This document shows, one piece after another, positions 53,832 through 63,323 of a stretch of DNA of 64,000 bases (within the stretch, counting starts at the first letter, position 1; each line of letters starts with the position of its first letter). Under the pieces are notes generated by a model that was not told the origin of the DNA, ran no database searches, and worked only from the letters and a program-made list of their open reading frames with translations. Position numbers and translations under genes: made by a program. Source of the DNA: Paenibacillus aceris (lineage in GTDB: Bacteria; Bacillota; Bacilli; Paenibacillales; NBRC-103111); the NCBI RefSeq assembly GCF_017874035.1, contig NZ_JAGGKV010000003.1:372001-436000 (forward strand), read 5' to 3'.

Positions 53832-55070
53832 TTGGAGAAACGAAACTTTACCGCGGCGTTACTCATGGCTTTTGTCGTTATTGCCATTATTCTATGCTTA
53901 TTTGCGTTCCCGCATGCCGGCCTTGGGGCAGCCTTACGCGGTGTTTCTATCTGGTGGGATGTGCTCTTTCCCGCACTCTTTCCCTTCTTCGTGATCTCCG
54001 AAATTCTGCTTGGCTTTGGCATCGTTCATTTCTTCGGCACACTTCTTGATCCGATCATGCGCCCTGTGTTCCGTATCCCTGGTATCGGCGGCTTTGTCGT
54101 GGCTATGGGCTTCGCAGCCGGCTATCCTGTCGCTGCTAAATTGACCTCCCAGCTATGGACGCAGCGACTTGTGAATCGCGAGGAAGGTGAACGGCTCGTC
54201 GCATTTACAACAAGTTCTGATCCGATCTTTTTGATCGGGGCTGTTTCAATAGGCTTCTTCCATGATGCTTCATTGGCCATCATTCTGGCTGTAGCCCATT
54301 ATGGAGGCTCCCTCCTGATTGGGCTAATGATGCGATTCCACGGCAGGAAAAGCTCACCCACCGAGCAAAAGACCGTCAACAAAGGGAAGATGTGGAAACG
54401 AGCATTTGACTCCATGCACAATGCAAGATTATCCGATGGAAGATCCATAGGCGAGCTCCTCAGCCAATCGATTCTCCAATCGTTCAATTTAATTTTCGTC
54501 GTAGGTGGACTTGTTGTCTTCTTCTCCGTCGTTTTGGAGGTCTTGACGGAAGCAAAAGTCATGAATGCCATGTACCTGCTCATCGATTCCATCTTACGTT
54601 TCACGGGACTGCCCCTTGAGCTTTCTCAAGCAGTCATGAACGGCCTCTTCGAGGTGACCATCGGTGCAAAGGCTGCGGGGAACGCTCCGGCCGCGCTGGC
54701 GCTTTCCAGCAAAGTAGCCATTGGGGCTTTAATATTGTCATGGGGCGGCATGTCGGTTCATGCGCAAATTGTCAGCCTTTTGAGTCACACCAACTTACGC
54801 TATATGCCTTTTCTCATCGCCCGCTTGATCCATGCCCTGCTCTCCGCAGCTATTGTGCTCGTTATTTGGGAGCCTATGCAGGTCTTCCGAGACTCAAAAC
54901 CTGTTTTCCTGCCACAATATGACCCGTCGTCTCCAGTTCTCAGTTATCTCAGATTAATGCTCCCAGTGAGCGGAACAGTGATTTTAGCTGCTTTTACAGT
55001 CATTGCTGGGCTCTTTGCTGCATATTCCTTACTTAGACTCGTGTATGAAAAGGTTGGTGGAACAAGATAA
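53832..55070 (+). CDS. ylbJ: Sporulation integral membrane protein YlbJ
   Basis: 412 residues with about ten membrane segments. The sporulation protein YlbJ is required for spore cortex formation in B. subtilis. Family features: WWDVLFPALFPFFVISEILLG, GFAAGYPVAAKL, FTTSSDPIFLIGAVSIGFF and GLFEVTIGAKAAGNAP, a nucleoside-recognition-type (Gate) domain. The start is TTG at 53832 behind GGAGGAGGTG. It stands divergent from the globin set. Confidence 0.9.
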   Translation: MEKRNFTAALLMAFVVIAIILCLFAFPHAGLGAALRGVSIWWDVLFPALFPFFVISEILLGFGIVHFFGTLLDPIMRPVFRIPGIGGFVVAMGFAAGYPVAAKLTSQLWTQRLVNREEGERLVAFTTSSDPIFLIGAVSIGFFHDASLAIILAVAHYGGSLLIGLMMRFHGRKSSPTEQKTVNKGKMWKRAFDSMHNARLSDGRSIGELLSQSILQSFNLIFVVGGLVVFFSVVLEVLTEAKVMNAMYLLIDSILRFTGLPLELSQAVMNGLFEVTIGAKAAGNAPAALALSSKVAIGALILSWGGMSVHAQIVSLLSHTNLRYMPFLIARLIHALLSAAIVLVIWEPMQVFRDSKPVFLPQYDPSSPVLSYLRLMLPVSGTVILAAFTVIAGLFAAYSLLRLVYEKVGGTR

Positions 55071-55115
55071 TATGGGTAATTACAATCATGATCATAAAGG
55101 GAGTGAACATCCAGA

Positions 55116-57671
55116 ATGCAAAACGCCATCCTCAAAGTAGCAAAACCGTTGCCTCCTGCGATTGAGCGCTTGTCTGAGCTGGCCATCAATCTATGGTTCA
55201 GTTGGAACCCTGATGCCTTGCAGCTTTTTGCACAAATGGATCCTGCAAAATGGGCTCAAACCGGCCATAATCCCGTTCGCCTCCTTTACGATTTGGACGA
55301 TGCTACACTCGAAGCGTTAAGCAACAATACGGATTTTCTAGTTCAATATCGACAAGTGATCAGCAAGTTCGACGCCTATTTGAACGATCCTACCTGGTTT
55401 CAAGACAAACACGGAGATCGAGGCTATGTGCAAGTTGCTTACTTCTCCGCCGAATTCGGCTTCCACGAATCTTTACCGATCTATTCGGGTGGCCTCGGCA
55501 TCTTGGCAGGCGATCATGCCAAATCGGCAAGTGATTTGGGCATTCCTTTAGTCGGTGTTGGCCTTCTCTATAAAAAAGGATATTTTACACAAAAAATCGA
55601 TGCATCCGGCGGACAGCATAGCGAATTATATGATTACGATTTCGCAAAACTGCCGATCGCGCCTGTTCTTCATGAAGGCGCTCACCGCACGGTCTCGATT
55701 GATATGCCTGGCCGTGCCATCACCTTGCAAATTTGGCAGGTGCAGGTCGGCCGCAATCGGATCTATTTACTAGACGCCGATCATGAAGCGAACAATCCGG
55801 CAGACAAAGAGCTGACCGCTCAGCTGTACGGCGGAAATCAAGATACACGGATTGCTCAGGAAATCGTGCTTGGTATAGGCGGGGTCAAAGCGCTCCGCGC
55901 ACTGGGCATCTACCCTAACGTGTACCACATTAACGAAGGTCATGCAGCTTTCCTCACGCTGGAGCGGTTAAAGGAGCTGCTGCATCTGGGCCTCCCTTTC
56001 CATGTGGCAGTGGAAACCGTTCGCTCCGCTACGGTGTTCACAACCCATACACCTGTTCCTGCGGGGCATGACACGTTCTCCATCGGGATGGTGGAGCACT
56101 ATCTCGGACCGCTCTTCCATGAGCTGTCGCGCCACAAGCAGGCCATTATAGCGCTTGGTCTTGACCATCATACAGGCCAGTTTAATATGACTCATCTGGC
56201 CATGAATACAGCCGGACTGAGGAATGGCGTCAGTAAACTCCATGGGCAAGTTTCGCGTGAAATGTTCAAAGAATTTCACGGTCACATTGATGCTAATGAG
56301 GTCCCTATCGGCTCCATTACGAATGGGGTTCACTTGGATACCTGGACAGCTCCAGAGTGGAAAGAACTGCTGGATCGCTTCCTTCCCGGTACTTGGCGGG
56401 AAGAACAGGGCAACAAGCATCAATGGCAGCAAGTTGAAGTCATCCCGGATGAATCCATTTGGAAAGTGCATCAGCAGTTGAAAGATGACCTGGTACGCTT
56501 CGCTCGCCAGAATATAATGGAGCAGCGCAAACGCAATGGAGAATCGGAGGAGCGCATTGCAGAAGTCAGGCAGTATTTGAACCCTAAAGCCTTGACCATC
56601 GGTTTTGCCAGAAGGTTTGCCACATACAAGCGGGCTAATATGATTTTTAACGATTTGTACCGGCTCAAGAAATTAATCAGCGATCCCGACCGACCGGTCC
56701 AATTTATTTTTGCCGGCAAAGCTCATCCTGCCGATTATCCTGGTCAGGAGCTTATCCGCGAAATTTACCGCATTTCGCAGATGAAGGAATTTATAGGCAA
56801 AGTCGTTATGCTCGAGAACTATGACATGAATATGGCGCGCTACCTCGTACAAGGCGTAGATGTCTGGCTGAACAACCCTCGGAGACCCCTTGAAGCCAGC
56901 GGTACGAGCGGACAAAAAGCGGCAATGAACGGGGTACTTAATTTTAGCGTGCTAGACGGCTGGTGGGAAGAAGGCTACAACGGGATGAACGGTTGGGCGA
57001 TTGGTTCAACAGGTACGGCCGACTGGGCTGTGCAGGAGAAAGAAAATACCCAATCGATCTATCACATACTCGAGAAAGAAATCATTCCCTTGTACTACAA
57101 TCAAGGAAATCTCCCGCATCAATGGATCAACCGGATGAAGCGCTCTATCCAATCGCTTAGCCCTGTTTATAATACACACCGTATGGTACAGGATTACACG
57201 GAAGAGACCTACTTGCCGACAGCAGATCGCGCACGACTGTTTGTAGCTAATCATTACGAAATTGCTACAAAGGTTGCCGATTATAAGCAGTTCATCCGAA
57301 ACAACTGGTATCAGGTAAAAATTATTGGCATCGATGATCGCTCCGCCAAATTGTCTACGGAAGTTCCATTAAGTGAAATCAAACCATCAACGAAGGAAGT
57401 TTCCGCGCAGGTCCACTTCGGCCCTATTTGGCCGCAAGATACGGCCGTAGAAATCATTTATTACGAGGACAACGGCGAAAAATGGGAGCAGAGAATCATT
57501 GCCATGGAGCCTACTGGTGAGCTGGTTGAGCACATACAGAGCTATAAAGCGGCCATTCCCGGGCATCTCATCCATGGACCCCACTTTTCCATCCGAGTTC
57601 GACCTATTTCGACAAACTTCGCCCACTCTTTCGAACTTTCTTTAGTTACCAGCACCTTATCATGGCAATAA
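55116..57671 (+). CDS. glgP: Alpha-glucan (glycogen) phosphorylase
   Basis: An 851-residue GT35 enzyme of the short, TIGR02094-type group, which releases glucose-1-phosphate from alpha-1,4-glucans. The pyridoxal-phosphate site is PLEASGTSGQKAAMNGVLNF near residue 592, with the lysine in GQKAAMNG. Also visible: GGLGILAGDHAKSASDLGIP near residue 130 and NEGHAAFLTLERL near residue 275. No other glycogen genes are adjacent. AAGGGAG precedes the ATG. Confidence 0.94.
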   Translation: MQNAILKVAKPLPPAIERLSELAINLWFSWNPDALQLFAQMDPAKWAQTGHNPVRLLYDLDDATLEALSNNTDFLVQYRQVISKFDAYLNDPTWFQDKHGDRGYVQVAYFSAEFGFHESLPIYSGGLGILAGDHAKSASDLGIPLVGVGLLYKKGYFTQKIDASGGQHSELYDYDFAKLPIAPVLHEGAHRTVSIDMPGRAITLQIWQVQVGRNRIYLLDADHEANNPADKELTAQLYGGNQDTRIAQEIVLGIGGVKALRALGIYPNVYHINEGHAAFLTLERLKELLHLGLPFHVAVETVRSATVFTTHTPVPAGHDTFSIGMVEHYLGPLFHELSRHKQAIIALGLDHHTGQFNMTHLAMNTAGLRNGVSKLHGQVSREMFKEFHGHIDANEVPIGSITNGVHLDTWTAPEWKELLDRFLPGTWREEQGNKHQWQQVEVIPDESIWKVHQQLKDDLVRFARQNIMEQRKRNGESEERIAEVRQYLNPKALTIGFARRFATYKRANMIFNDLYRLKKLISDPDRPVQFIFAGKAHPADYPGQELIREIYRISQMKEFIGKVVMLENYDMNMARYLVQGVDVWLNNPRRPLEASGTSGQKAAMNGVLNFSVLDGWWEEGYNGMNGWAIGSTGTADWAVQEKENTQSIYHILEKEIIPLYYNQGNLPHQWINRMKRSIQSLSPVYNTHRMVQDYTEETYLPTADRARLFVANHYEIATKVADYKQFIRNNWYQVKIIGIDDRSAKLSTEVPLSEIKPSTKEVSAQVHFGPIWPQDTAVEIIYYEDNGEKWEQRIIAMEPTGELVEHIQSYKAAIPGHLIHGPHFSIRVRPISTNFAHSFELSLVTSTLSWQ

Positions 57672-57690
57672 ATGTATGATTTCCCCGATA

Positions 57691-57711
57691 AAGCCCCGTT
57701 AGGGGCTTTTC
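57691..57711 (+). terminator. Terminator of the phosphorylase gene
   Basis: A 7-bp stem (AAGCCCC with GGGGCTT), 4-nt loop and T-rich tail. Confidence 0.85.
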
Positions 57712-57798
57712 TTATTTTCTTTTATAAATTATTATGAAAAGAGAACTTACGGTATGTGCATGCGTTCATGAATGCAAATCTAACCACTTGGTGATGCT

Positions 57799-58470
57799 AT
57801 GGATTGGAATAAGGCACTAGAATTGGCATATATCGCACCGAATGCAGACTGTCATTTGATCGTTGTCGGTGAATGTAAAGATGGACAGCCGTTTTGCTAT
57901 GAAGATAATTTCTCCATCGATAAAATTGGTGAAGATTCCTTCACCGTTTCGTTAGAGGTCTCAGGATTGTTTCCATTCGACAAACTTGAACATGTTTCAT
58001 TTATTGAATTTTCTTTTAAAGCCCGTGGGATTTTATATTATACGTACGTTGAGTTCCTGCAACTTGAGTTGAAAAAGACGATTTGTTACCTCACGCTATC
58101 TATTCCCGAAGATCTTCAGCAGCATCAGAACCGACAGCACAACCGGGCAAAGCTCTCCCTTCGAACACCTATTACCCTTCAAATTGTCGGCATTCGCGGC
58201 TTATCCTCACGCAAGGGCGTCGCTTTCACAGGACAGCTGCTTGATATTAGTGCGGGAGGTCTTTCTTTTGTTACGACGAATCGGCTTTTTTATCCCTTAT
58301 TTCTGGAGTTCAGCTTCATTCTGTCAGGGTTTCCCGGGCCGATTACCGCCTATGGCGAAATTATTAGGGTGACAAATTTCAGCAACGATTCATACCGCGT
58401 CGCTGCCAAATTTCGGCATATGCCCGAATCCATCCTGCAAGAAATTGACAAATACTGCACGCTTCAATAG
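57799..58470 (+). CDS. PilZ domain (c-di-GMP-binding) protein
   Basis: 223 residues. The C-terminal PilZ domain (about 110-223) has the c-di-GMP motif RQHNRAKLSLRTP followed by DISAGGLSFVT (D/NxSxxG). The N-terminal 100 residues form a YcgR-like N-domain (EDNFSIDKIGEDSFTVSLEV). It should bind c-di-GMP and change activity or partner binding. It lies 11 bp upstream of nadK and is probably co-transcribed with it. GGTGATG lies upstream of the ATG. Confidence 0.88.
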   Translation: MDWNKALELAYIAPNADCHLIVVGECKDGQPFCYEDNFSIDKIGEDSFTVSLEVSGLFPFDKLEHVSFIEFSFKARGILYYTYVEFLQLELKKTICYLTLSIPEDLQQHQNRQHNRAKLSLRTPITLQIVGIRGLSSRKGVAFTGQLLDISAGGLSFVTTNRLFYPLFLEFSFILSGFPGPITAYGEIIRVTNFSNDSYRVAAKFRHMPESILQEIDKYCTLQ

Positions 58471-58481
58471 GAGGAAAACGA

Positions 58482-59294
58482 TTGAAATACAACGTTATTG
58501 AACGAGGCGATGATATCTCCAAAGAGTTGACAGCGCGGTTCCATGCGCTCGCAGCTAGCCAAGGCATGCCTAGGGATGAAGTCAATCCCGACATTGTCCT
58601 TTCCATTGGTGGGGATGGCACGATGCTTCAAGCCTTTCATAATTACGTACATCAACTGGATCACATCGCCTTTGTTGGTATTCATACGGGGCATTTGGGC
58701 TTTTTCGCAGATTGGAAACCGAACGAATTAGACCATCTTGCTTCGCTAATGTTCAATGTGAGCACCCCTGAGGAACTTCATGTCGTTCAATATCCCGTTG
58801 TAGAAATCGAGATTACGACTGAAAATGGCGTGGAGACGCATCTGGCTCTCAACGAATTTACGCTGCGGGGCATTGAAGTCTCGCTAGTTGCACGTCTGCA
58901 CATCAATGATGAAATGTTCGAAATGTTCCGCGGGGACGGTATCTGCATTTCCTCGCCGGCCGGCAGCACGGCTTACAACAAAAGCTTAGGCGGAGCGATG
59001 GTCCATCCTTCTTTGGAAGCCATTCAAATCGCTGAGATTGCTTCAATTAACAATAGAGTCTACAGAACGCTTGGTTCCTCTATGATTTTGCCAAAGCATC
59101 ATCATTGTGACATCTACCCGAAAGCACAGCAGAATATGTTGCTTTCCCTTGATCATTTGTACATGCAGCGCAATGATGTCGTTTCAATCCGCTGCCGCGT
59201 TGCCTCCCATGTCAAAGTAAAGTTTGCAAGATTCCGTTCTTTTCCATTCTGGAATCGGGTTCGCGAAGCTTTCGTAGGATTAGAACTCAAATAA
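58482..59294 (+). CDS. nadK: NAD kinase
   Basis: 270 residues. It phosphorylates NAD to NADP. The family motif GGDGTMLQAFHNY is near residue 43, and the second motif is GDGICISSPAGSTAYNKSLGG near residue 147. The start is TTG at 58482 with GGAGG about 6 nt upstream (TAGGAGGAAAACGA). It follows the PilZ gene and ends before a bidirectional terminator. Confidence 0.95.
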   Translation: MKYNVIERGDDISKELTARFHALAASQGMPRDEVNPDIVLSIGGDGTMLQAFHNYVHQLDHIAFVGIHTGHLGFFADWKPNELDHLASLMFNVSTPEELHVVQYPVVEIEITTENGVETHLALNEFTLRGIEVSLVARLHINDEMFEMFRGDGICISSPAGSTAYNKSLGGAMVHPSLEAIQIAEIASINNRVYRTLGSSMILPKHHHCDIYPKAQQNMLLSLDHLYMQRNDVVSIRCRVASHVKVKFARFRSFPFWNRVREAFVGLELK

Positions 59295-59300
59295 GCCATA

Positions 59301-59345
59301 AAAAAGACGCCCCCTTTCTATCATGAGTTGGAGTGGCGTCTTTTT
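59301..59345. terminator. Bidirectional terminator between nadK and yutD
   Basis: A 10-bp stem (AAAAGACGCC with GGCGTCTTTT) with a long loop and A/T runs on both sides. Confidence 0.85.
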
Positions 59346-59354
59346 GCGTACAGT

Positions 59355-59678
59355 TTAGGTCGTTGTTGCCGAAGGTTCTGATGGCACTTGCTGCTGCTGC
59401 TTGTTTCCGTTTACTTTCTCAATTATGAAATACGCGCAGCCAAAGTTACAGTACTCATTCAAGTAATCCTGAAGAGCGGCAATGGAAGTTTCCTTCGTTG
59501 CTTTAGGATGGATTTCCTTAAAAAAACCTCTCAGCCTTAACTGGCTGTAACCCCAATCGCCAACAATATAATCATAACGCTCTAATACTTCGCTGAAGCG
59601 TTCTTTGAAAACTTCAAAGTTCCAACCATTTTTATGGTCAGTAACGAGCTCATACGTTTTATTAGCAATATGAATCAT
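59355..59678 (-). CDS. yutD: YutD family protein (DUF1027)
   Basis: 107 residues. The YutD signature is ERYDYIVGDWGYSQLRLRGF with NEYCNFGCAYFIIEK near the C-terminus. The C-terminal tail is low-complexity (Gln, Ser, Thr). It lies 40 bp downstream of lipA on the same strand; in B. subtilis yutD is also near lipA (yutB). The function is unknown. Confidence 0.88.
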   Translation of the reverse strand: MIHIANKTYELVTDHKNGWNFEVFKERFSEVLERYDYIVGDWGYSQLRLRGFFKEIHPKATKETSIAALQDYLNEYCNFGCAYFIIEKVNGNKQQQQVPSEPSATTT

Positions 59679-59718
59679 GATGTTAGGAAGCTCTCCTTTC
59701 TATGATCCGTTCGTTGTT

Positions 59719-60594
59719 CTACACATTCGATGCCGCTTGAACCTGCTCATGGGCATGATAGGAGCTGCGCACCAAAGGCCCTGACTCTACGTGCTTAAAT
59801 CCACGCTTCATTCCCTCTTCTTTAAGAAGGGCGAACTGTTCAGGCGTATAATATTTCGACACGGCCAGGTGGATGGTGGACGGCTGCAAATATTGTCCGA
59901 TTGTCATAATATCGCAATCAACCGCACGTAAATCGTCCATCGTCTTAAGCACCTCGTCCCATTCCTCACCTACGCCAATCATAATGCTGGATTTGGTGGG
60001 AATGCTTGGAGCAATACGTTTGGAACGCTGAAGCAGCTCCAATGAGCGGTGATATTTCGCTTTGGAACGGACGCGGTCTGACATGCGTTCAACCGTCTCC
60101 ATATTATGATTTAAAATATCAGGCTTCGCCTCGAGAACAGTGGCCAAAGATTCTTCACGGCCCAAGAAATCGGGGATCAGCACTTCTACGGTGCAAAGAG
60201 GCAGTTTGCGGCGAATCGCTTTGATGGTTTCCGCAAAGATCATCGCTCCGCCATCCTGCAAATCATCACGTGCAACAGAAGTTACAACACAATGGCGCAG
60301 GCCCATTTGTAAAGCGGCGTCAGCCACGCGTTCCGGCTCTTGCAAATCCAACTCAGTTGGCAGCCCTGTCTTAACCGCACAGAAACGGCATGCACGCGTA
60401 CAAATGTCACCCAAAATCATGAAAGTAGCGGTTCGATTCGCCCAACATTCATGAATATTCGGGCATTTGGCTTCCTCGCAAACCGTATGCAGCGTCTTGG
60501 AACGCATCATTGATTTTATTTCTTTGAAATTTTCATCCGTTTTGAGATTAATTTTAAGCCAGTCTGGTTTTCTCTCTAATGGTTTTGTAGGCAT
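59719..60594 (-). CDS. lipA: Lipoyl synthase
   Basis: 291 residues. A radical-SAM enzyme that inserts two sulfurs into octanoyl groups to form lipoyl cofactor on lipoyl-dependent enzymes. The auxiliary cluster cysteines are in [14 protein letters not shown] and the SAM cluster CxxxCxxC is CTRACRFC ([14 protein letters not shown]). The C-terminal RSSYHAHEQ is also typical. It is divergent from the lar genes with 156 bp between. Confidence 0.96.
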   Translation of the reverse strand: MPTKPLERKPDWLKINLKTDENFKEIKSMMRSKTLHTVCEEAKCPNIHECWANRTATFMILGDICTRACRFCAVKTGLPTELDLQEPERVADAALQMGLRHCVVTSVARDDLQDGGAMIFAETIKAIRRKLPLCTVEVLIPDFLGREESLATVLEAKPDILNHNMETVERMSDRVRSKAKYHRSLELLQRSKRIAPSIPTKSSIMIGVGEEWDEVLKTMDDLRAVDCDIMTIGQYLQPSTIHLAVSKYYTPEQFALLKEEGMKRGFKHVESGPLVRSSYHAHEQVQAASNV

Positions 60595-60750
60595 TATATT
60601 TCCCGCCTTTTATTTGGTTTCTCAATGTTGTTATTATATCATGAATGCCTGACAAAACAATCCACTTTGCCAGTCAGTTGTGATACACTTATCTAGATGG
60701 ACCAAAACAGCTCAGCTTTTTACATATAGGCTGTATGGGAGGAAAGAAAC

Positions 60751-61599
60751 ATGAGCATACAAGAAGTAACGCGCGAGAAGGATCGTAAGCTTGGCGAAAT
60801 TTTAAGAGGCATGGGCCGCGTACTGATTGCCTTCTCCGGAGGTGTAGACAGTACATTCGTCCTCAAGCGAGCACAGCAAGAGCTCGGTGATCAAGTCTTG
60901 GCCGTCACTGCCGCATCCGAGACGTTCCCGACAAGGGAATTCGATGCAGCCGTCGAACTTGCTGAACAAATCGGTGTCCCACTGTACAAAACAGAGGTCA
61001 AAGAATTGGAGAACGCTAATTTCGTCGCCAATAATCCTGACCGCTGCTACCATTGCAAAACGGGTCTTTATTCACATCTTCAGCAACTAGCCAAAGAATT
61101 AGGATACCCCTACATTCTGGATGGCTCTAATATGGACGATCTCGGTGACTACAGACCAGGGCTGCAAGCCAAGAACGAGCAAGGAGTCCGCAGTACTTTG
61201 CAAGAAGCAGGGATGACCAAGGACGAAATCAGACAGCTTTCCAAAGAACTGGGTTTGCGTACTTGGAATAAACCGTCTTTTGCTTGTCTGTCCTCCCGTA
61301 TCCCTTATGGAACGCAAATTGAGAAGTGGAAAATTGATCAGCTAGACGAAGGGGAATACTTCCTGTCACAGCTTGGTCTATATCAAGTGCGCGTGCGTCA
61401 CCATGAGAAAATTGCCCGGATCGAAGTCATGCCGGATGAGATACATAAAGTGGTGGAGCACCGTGACGCGATCTACGAAAAGTTCAGTAAGCTCGGCTTT
61501 ACTTACGTAACGCTGGATCTGCAAGGCTACCGAACTGGCAGCATGAACGAAGTGCTGTCTAAGGAAACCAAAGAAAAGGTGAAAGAAGCATCCTTATGA
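60751..61599 (+). CDS. larE: LarE, ATP-dependent sacrificial sulfur insertase
   Basis: 282 residues. LarE builds the thiocarboxylate groups of the nickel-pincer nucleotide cofactor of lactate racemase. The PP-loop is FSGGVDSTFVLKRA near the N-terminus. The single sacrificial cysteine is in FACLSSRIPYGTQIE near residue 178; CYHCKTGLYSHL near residue 97 holds a second Cys pair. GGGAGG precedes the ATG. larB follows with a 4-bp overlap, so the genes form one operon. larA, encoding the racemase itself, is not in the window. Confidence 0.9.
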   Translation: MSIQEVTREKDRKLGEILRGMGRVLIAFSGGVDSTFVLKRAQQELGDQVLAVTAASETFPTREFDAAVELAEQIGVPLYKTEVKELENANFVANNPDRCYHCKTGLYSHLQQLAKELGYPYILDGSNMDDLGDYRPGLQAKNEQGVRSTLQEAGMTKDEIRQLSKELGLRTWNKPSFACLSSRIPYGTQIEKWKIDQLDEGEYFLSQLGLYQVRVRHHEKIARIEVMPDEIHKVVEHRDAIYEKFSKLGFTYVTLDLQGYRTGSMNEVLSKETKEKVKEASL

Positions 61600-62372
61600 T
61601 GGACTTGGAGAAGATATTAAAGCTCGTCCAGGCAGGAGATCTGGACGTAGAGGAAGCCAAAAGGCAAATCATTAAGGATGGCGGCGGTGAAGGCCCCGGT
61701 AACCTTGATCTTGGATATGCCCAGCTAGACATCGATCGCGAGAAGCGCACTGGCTTCCCCGAGGTCATTTTCGGGGAAGGCAAAACCGCCGAGCAGATCG
61801 AGGGAATTTTTCGGCGGCTGATGGAGCACACCGACCGCGTGCTGGCTACGCGGGTCGACGCGGCTAAAGCCGCCCATGTTATCGCTACCGTGGAAGGTGT
61901 CACCTACCACGAAACCGCAAGGTCGCTCACTTGGTTCAAGCGACCGATGTTGAAAGTCCACGACGGCTACATCGCCGTCGTGTGTGCGGGCACCTCCGAC
62001 CTCCCCGTGGCGGAGGAGGCCGCTCTTACGGCAGAATGCCTGGGCAGCCACGTCGAACGCGTATTCGACGTCGGTGTTGCAGGCATTCACCGCCTCTTCC
62101 GCCGACTGGACCTCATTCGCGGTGCAAACGCGATTGTCGTCGTGGCCGGCATGGAAGGTGCGCTCGCCAGCGTGCTTGGCGGGCTCGTGTCCAAGCCCGT
62201 CGTCGCAGTGCCGACGAGTATCGGTTATGGCGCGCACCTTGCAGGCGTGGCTCCGCTCTTGTCGATGCTAAACAGTTGTTCGCCTGGTATCTCTGTCGTG
62301 AACATTGACAACGGCTTTGGAGCCGGCTATTATGCAGGGCTCATTAACAAAAATATGTCGAAACGAGCGTGA
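61596..62372 (+). CDS. larB: LarB, pyridinium carboxylase of nickel-pincer cofactor synthesis
   Basis: 258 residues. LarB carboxylates nicotinic acid adenine dinucleotide in the first step of the nickel-pincer pathway; it belongs to the PurE-like family. Visible motifs: PEVIFGEGKTAEQIEGIF, VVCAGTSDLPVAEEAALTAE, VVVAGMEGALASVLGGLVSKP and PTSIGYGAHLAGVAPLLSML. The start overlaps the stop of larE (ATGATG). larC follows after 10 bp. Confidence 0.92.
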   Translation: MMDLEKILKLVQAGDLDVEEAKRQIIKDGGGEGPGNLDLGYAQLDIDREKRTGFPEVIFGEGKTAEQIEGIFRRLMEHTDRVLATRVDAAKAAHVIATVEGVTYHETARSLTWFKRPMLKVHDGYIAVVCAGTSDLPVAEEAALTAECLGSHVERVFDVGVAGIHRLFRRLDLIRGANAIVVVAGMEGALASVLGGLVSKPVVAVPTSIGYGAHLAGVAPLLSMLNSCSPGISVVNIDNGFGAGYYAGLINKNMSKRA

Positions 62373-62382
62373 GATTCGTACC

Positions 62383-63279
62383 ATGCGTATTCTATATTTG
62401 GACTGCTTCTCCGGAATCAGCGGCGATATGACACTTGGCGCTTTGGTTGATGCAGGAGCAGACCGGACTTATATTGAAGATGAGCTTACCAAAATCAAGC
62501 TTGAACCTTACATGCTGGAATGGAAGCGCGTCATTAAGCGTGGAATCTCCGCCCTTAAACTTGATGTTATTCTAGATCCTCAGCATCCTCCGAAGCATCA
62601 CCGTCATTATTCGGAAATTGTTAAAGTCATTCAAGAGGCTGGATTTAATGAGCGCGTCACAACACTCAGCCTCGCCATTTTTGAAAAGATTGGTATCGCT
62701 GAAGCGAAAATCCACGGTATTCCAGTTGAAAAAGTGCATTTCCATGAAGTCGGAGCTATCGATTCCATTGTCGACATTGTAGGTGTTGCCTTGGCTATTG
62801 ACTCTCTGCAAATTGAACGTATTTTTTCTTCCCCAGTACCGCTAGGCTCAGGGACAATTCATATCGATCATGGCACTTATCCTGTACCCGCTCCGGCAAC
62901 TTTGGAAATGATGCGTGGTTTACCCATCGCTTCAACCAACTATAGCCTAGAGATGACCACCCCAACAGGGGCAGGCATCATCTCCGGAATCGTTGACGAA
63001 TTTTCCAAAAGTTTCCCTCCGATGATCGTAGATACAATCGGATACGGTGCAGGTACACGGGATTTACCAAATCAACCAAATGTGCTTCGCGTTGTAGTCG
63101 GGAAAGTGGACCCTTTCATTGGGAAATGGCAAGTCGGCCATGATCATCTGGCACATGAACATAGCCATAGCCATGGGCATACACATGATGATCACCATCA
63201 TCACCATGATCATGATCATGATCATGACCACTCTCATTCACATGATCACTCGCACGCGCATTCTCACGATCACCAATAA
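62383..63279 (+). CDS. larC: LarC N-terminal domain protein (LarC1), nickel insertion
   Basis: 298 residues. LarC inserts nickel into the pincer cofactor, using CTP. This gene holds only the first domain: MRILYLDCFSGISGDMTLGA, then KVHFHEVGAIDSIVDIVG and GTIHIDHGTYPVPAPATLE, ending at GYGAGTRDLPNQPNVLRVVV. A tail of about 45 residues rich in His and Asp follows and then a stop. The C-terminal domain (LarC2) is missing here and is encoded on the opposite strand at 63305-63790. The frame is open upstream to 62305 but the ATG at 62383 starts the family. The His-rich tail may store or sense nickel. Confidence 0.88.
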   Translation: MRILYLDCFSGISGDMTLGALVDAGADRTYIEDELTKIKLEPYMLEWKRVIKRGISALKLDVILDPQHPPKHHRHYSEIVKVIQEAGFNERVTTLSLAIFEKIGIAEAKIHGIPVEKVHFHEVGAIDSIVDIVGVALAIDSLQIERIFSSPVPLGSGTIHIDHGTYPVPAPATLEMMRGLPIASTNYSLEMTTPTGAGIISGIVDEFSKSFPPMIVDTIGYGAGTRDLPNQPNVLRVVVGKVDPFIGKWQVGHDHLAHEHSHSHGHTHDDHHHHHDHDHDHDHSHSHDHSHAHSHDHQ

Positions 63280-63283
63280 CAAC

Positions 63284-63323
63284 AAAACGCCTCTTCCTTT
63301 TAAATTAGGAGGAGGCGTTTTTG
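63284..63323. terminator. Bidirectional terminator between larC1 and larC2
   Basis: A 15-bp stem with one wobble (AAAACGCCTCTTCCT with AGGAGGAGGCGTTTT) and an 8-nt loop, with a T run on either strand. It ends the larEBC transcript and the convergent larC2 transcript. Confidence 0.88.

Noticed and set aside
63150..63280. Short repeated CATGAT/CATTCA words resembling a repeat array
   Set aside because: They encode the His/Asp-rich tail of LarC1. There is no repeat-spacer regularity, so it is not a CRISPR array. The same applies to 39590-39710 in the DUF318 permease.
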